Positions 63,801 to 64,000 of a stretch of DNA of 64,000 nt are shown here, piece after piece. A program made the translations under genes and the position numbers. The stretch's first letter is position 1, and each line of letters starts with the position of its first letter. The notes under the pieces were generated by a model. It did not search any database. It was not told the DNA's origin and saw only the letters and a program-made list of their open reading frames with translations. The stretch is from Prosthecobacter algae (GTDB lineage: Bacteria > Verrucomicrobiota > Verrucomicrobiia > Verrucomicrobiales > Verrucomicrobiaceae): positions 186,001-250,000 of the forward strand of contig NZ_BAABIA010000008.1 of the NCBI RefSeq assembly GCF_039542385.1, given 5' to 3'.

Positions 63801-64000
63801 GTGGGCATCCGTCTCGCCAGGGAGGATGGCATGCTGGATGAACCTGGACTGTTTTCCCAGATCTGTGGCAATCTCTTTGATCAGGGCATCGTCCAAGGCC
63901 CGACCGCAGACCTCATCGCCGTACTGGACGATTTTCGGCTGCTGGCTCCCGCAAAAGATTTCAGACTCTGGTTCAGCCAAAAAGGGCAGAACTACACCGT
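57837..64000 (+). CDS. Giant secreted TPR-repeat protein (3' end outside window)
   Basis: The frame opens at ATG 57837 with signal peptide MDRRFVFFSLLFTQLLGAQE and stays open for 2,054 codons to the window edge. Helical tetratricopeptide-type repeats are clearest in the N-terminal ~1,000 residues, for example LHARRGQDAEALKALDAALK and AEAWFEKARVQARQSDFEGA, with conserved A/G positions. Later parts are more diverged, with Gln/Ser-rich linkers (SRSSSSNPYSRRQSQTQQG). No catalytic motif or membrane helix is seen. TPR arrays scaffold protein complexes; at this size, in the periplasm or outer membrane, it may organise an envelope machine. It is divergent from the metal-efflux operon. Confidence 0.88.
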   Translation, partial: MDRRFVFFSLLFTQLLGAQEPPAEAKRYHELLLRRPQAGTMFDRFHDAWLEAAPAEDLLKFLENRVQGAEAKAADHRLLALLHARRGQDAEALKALDAALKLAPKDAEAWFEKARVQARQSDFEGALKSLEAATAAAPGEQLRVDIARQQGRALLRLNRTPEALQTWLGLAKEHPTDLDLAEDVVELMAEEGLYAEAAAEAKTLVERTKAPSEKLARQLRLGDLLLRAEKRDEALAVLEAALVQSGQDSWVEADVLSRLDQVFRREDDLDGLKQRLEALTKFHAQRVNIGLAFARVQGEMGDAEAAVKLFRELLARNPGRRDLQEAYLSLLEGLDRIAEAAEQAQVLVKQHPDDKELLIHLATLEERQKRLPEAQTALTAYLEKSVVNGVAPENDHLRIARLLENWDLKEEAEAAYQKLVAAHPESVSAREALAHYLHRTKDDEAALKIWKALVQKGELEDVLRAGQALLAHGLTKEAQELLVTREKDLAEQTRFLGLLTQLALTNKQSDKAVAWSRKRLALTGEASGLQEAVKLAHQAIRDGQMAAKIIAELKGQAEMTIPDRCLLAELLEEAGQPQEAEAALQAPQATPAQQLMLSTQQVRLLEQRQDWAGAAEALALGMQLPGGMTSDRAQQLARLHRRTLAYDKALTALAEWKKLSPGAVQPWLEESAILMEQAKQSAALDVLRAASRKFSDDTDVMSTLAAALAAAGKMEEARTAYMALYEQTEDPVAKLRFLTPLAQMSQYSGALPRLLEDFQQRQRQNRASALPWLALATLHAATNNDEERRRCLYEASRLRPKDLSLLTEIARIEEENGLYEAALRTLNAAAPLDSSPATRQKIAALMIENGDEEAGYRLIFELAGVSTASARAIESMADTLCEHGQWHRAISLLDPLLPRFPKDYRLHYLKAVALEEEGRQEEAIAAFVHLMSLHEELPEVLAAAPAANAQQPQSFSLELPSLPPGTAEWLQLPSVSYLAYQHRQKQRGSYGHMHGYMQMNRPAQGALPSGWVQQPANVTNLSAMALYHLVEMGQGLKVDERASLVRHMEAAGIRDSALLLEVPVYEGQLGIPPDLLEAHPDHQALHALWLMHVNQFQGDLLPSLKRCVALFKDSYPLLAFQAGMAALALNESQGDALAGEVLANAKNLPEGNNNAMGYLLSAVQRRLQASADGPPLPTELTQQVMALTQEWSESLYRQQSSKQQPWSGYSLIMLFVALENWEGVADLLEKENAVHLSSKTPLVQQQRYPSSQFEPQPLPAMWSGLEVAPSMTQIFQQLGRGRNGLGFPGGSVSFGGSETEEAEDGDAGTQAGLRKMTAGLKTPSLKLLLNCMRGLEEGKAGLAELTKQPDLKTDDWLFAASLAQSLQDFPRQIACLREVSARKPDAMVQQTVDNALIFGALQVVNSGSVLSPEIKPAVLESFERRRAALPASPPNSYLVDVAATLGFTEQLELLTKAAATRQPSAQVSRSSSSNPYSRRQSQTQQGPYGKLDKLLADQNQAAVFAEFQQQVGRIGDLWFGVNWGNADNELQALRGVLDKRQATGRLMEELKAAPKTGWQNLQREAAFFELMGHDQTAVETYEAALALRPRNWEVRSRLALLLARKDVEKALPHLAAIPRLELRQALQRICQEISPRSYSGRVFEHRLAVIRLMTAYVEKHLDPKRRLDPALISQFSQMPNYIQQGEYNDLSFPALYETNPPREALSDAATKVRDQLRSAHDAFCLALMKIPMLAQSGFGPYAGLAEKDGQPPEKLETLAQEILNRQILARRYAPNLGYWFGRSPSRYGGQSNQISMPQPEDILLRVLVARKEEAKIETELLPLIRKASGPAAEKQMRAYTRLLTCPEVEFLAAARIWNRSQEEIGSVSGYQEITRIWAERRFSAPIHDIYLEKLKSRNFNVNMQQIAGYMQILAKAGKMDAAATFLNQTRNILLGKEEEERRKSLAEFVSMQDSPNRRYGMYNPNAAATRWQIYLSLLSEVIRQGPAHVGIRLAREDGMLDEPGLFSQICGNLFDQGIVQGPTADLIAVLDDFRLLAPAKDFRLWFSQKGQNYT

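Noticed and set aside
1..64000. tRNA, rRNA, CRISPR, prophage or insertion sequence
   Set aside because: No cloverleaf-like or rRNA-like sequence, no regularly spaced repeats and no transposase, integrase or phage structural gene seen in any frame.

Overview
The window is a gene-dense, GC-rich bacterial chromosome segment that most likely comes from a Verrucomicrobiota species, probably near Prosthecobacter or Verrucomicrobium. The evidence is the combination of a PVC-type propeller/HEAT/cytochrome c protein, three secreted sulfatases, a Tat-exported Gfo/Idh/MocA oxidoreductase, a DUF1343 (NamZ-type) protein and an RND metal-efflux operon with His-rich accessory proteins. I see no rRNA, tRNA, CRISPR array, phage gene, transposase or integration site; it looks like stable chromosome. 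The genus is inference.

Layout. 1-7 kb: the 3' part of ychF, a P-loop kinase-like gene with an MBOAT/SGNH O-acyltransferase pair (polysaccharide acetylation), a sugar dehydrogenase-type propeller and a DHDPS-like aldolase. 7-10 kb: an M3 oligopeptidase divergent from a COG0523 GTPase that has lost its CxCC metal motif and sits behind a perfect 12-bp inverted repeat resembling a Zur operator. 10-17 kb: DUF2059, a lone RelE-like protein and a cell-wall block: a beta-lactamase-fold/NamZ fusion, an SDR/shikimate kinase fusion coupled to an Amidase_3, and a YmdB phosphodiesterase. 17-19 kb: a metal ABC importer (permease, ATPase with a His/Cys-rich tail, small membrane protein) without a binding protein. 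19-29 kb: exported hypothetical protein, FKBP, Gfo/Idh/MocA, alpha/beta hydrolase with mobA, creatininase-like protein, rlmN, DUF4412 and DUF72. 29-45 kb: three sulfatases, a BlaI/M56 regulatory pair with two visible operators, the PVC cytochrome, EVE, SDR, S41 protease and a SorAB-type sulfite dehydrogenase. 45-50.6 kb: a membrane-anchored pseudokinase and cysJI. 50.8-57.7 kb: a six-gene RND heavy-metal efflux operon. 57.8 kb to the end: a secreted TPR protein of more than 2,050 residues that runs off the window.

The genes suggest a heterotroph that attacks sulfated polysaccharides (sulfatases, sugar dehydrogenase, oxidoreductase), handles sulfite both reductively (CysJI) and oxidatively (SorAB, with MobA for its molybdenum cofactor), recycles peptidoglycan and invests in metal homeostasis (COG0523, ABC importer, RND efflux).

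The most unusual signal is not a gene. A short word, RCCTAACM (core GCCTAAC), recurs about every 2 kb on both strands, in intergenic gaps and in several codon frames inside unrelated genes. That indicates selection on the DNA itself. By hand I count 35 copies of its CCTAAC core, and the flanking bases are strongly skewed.
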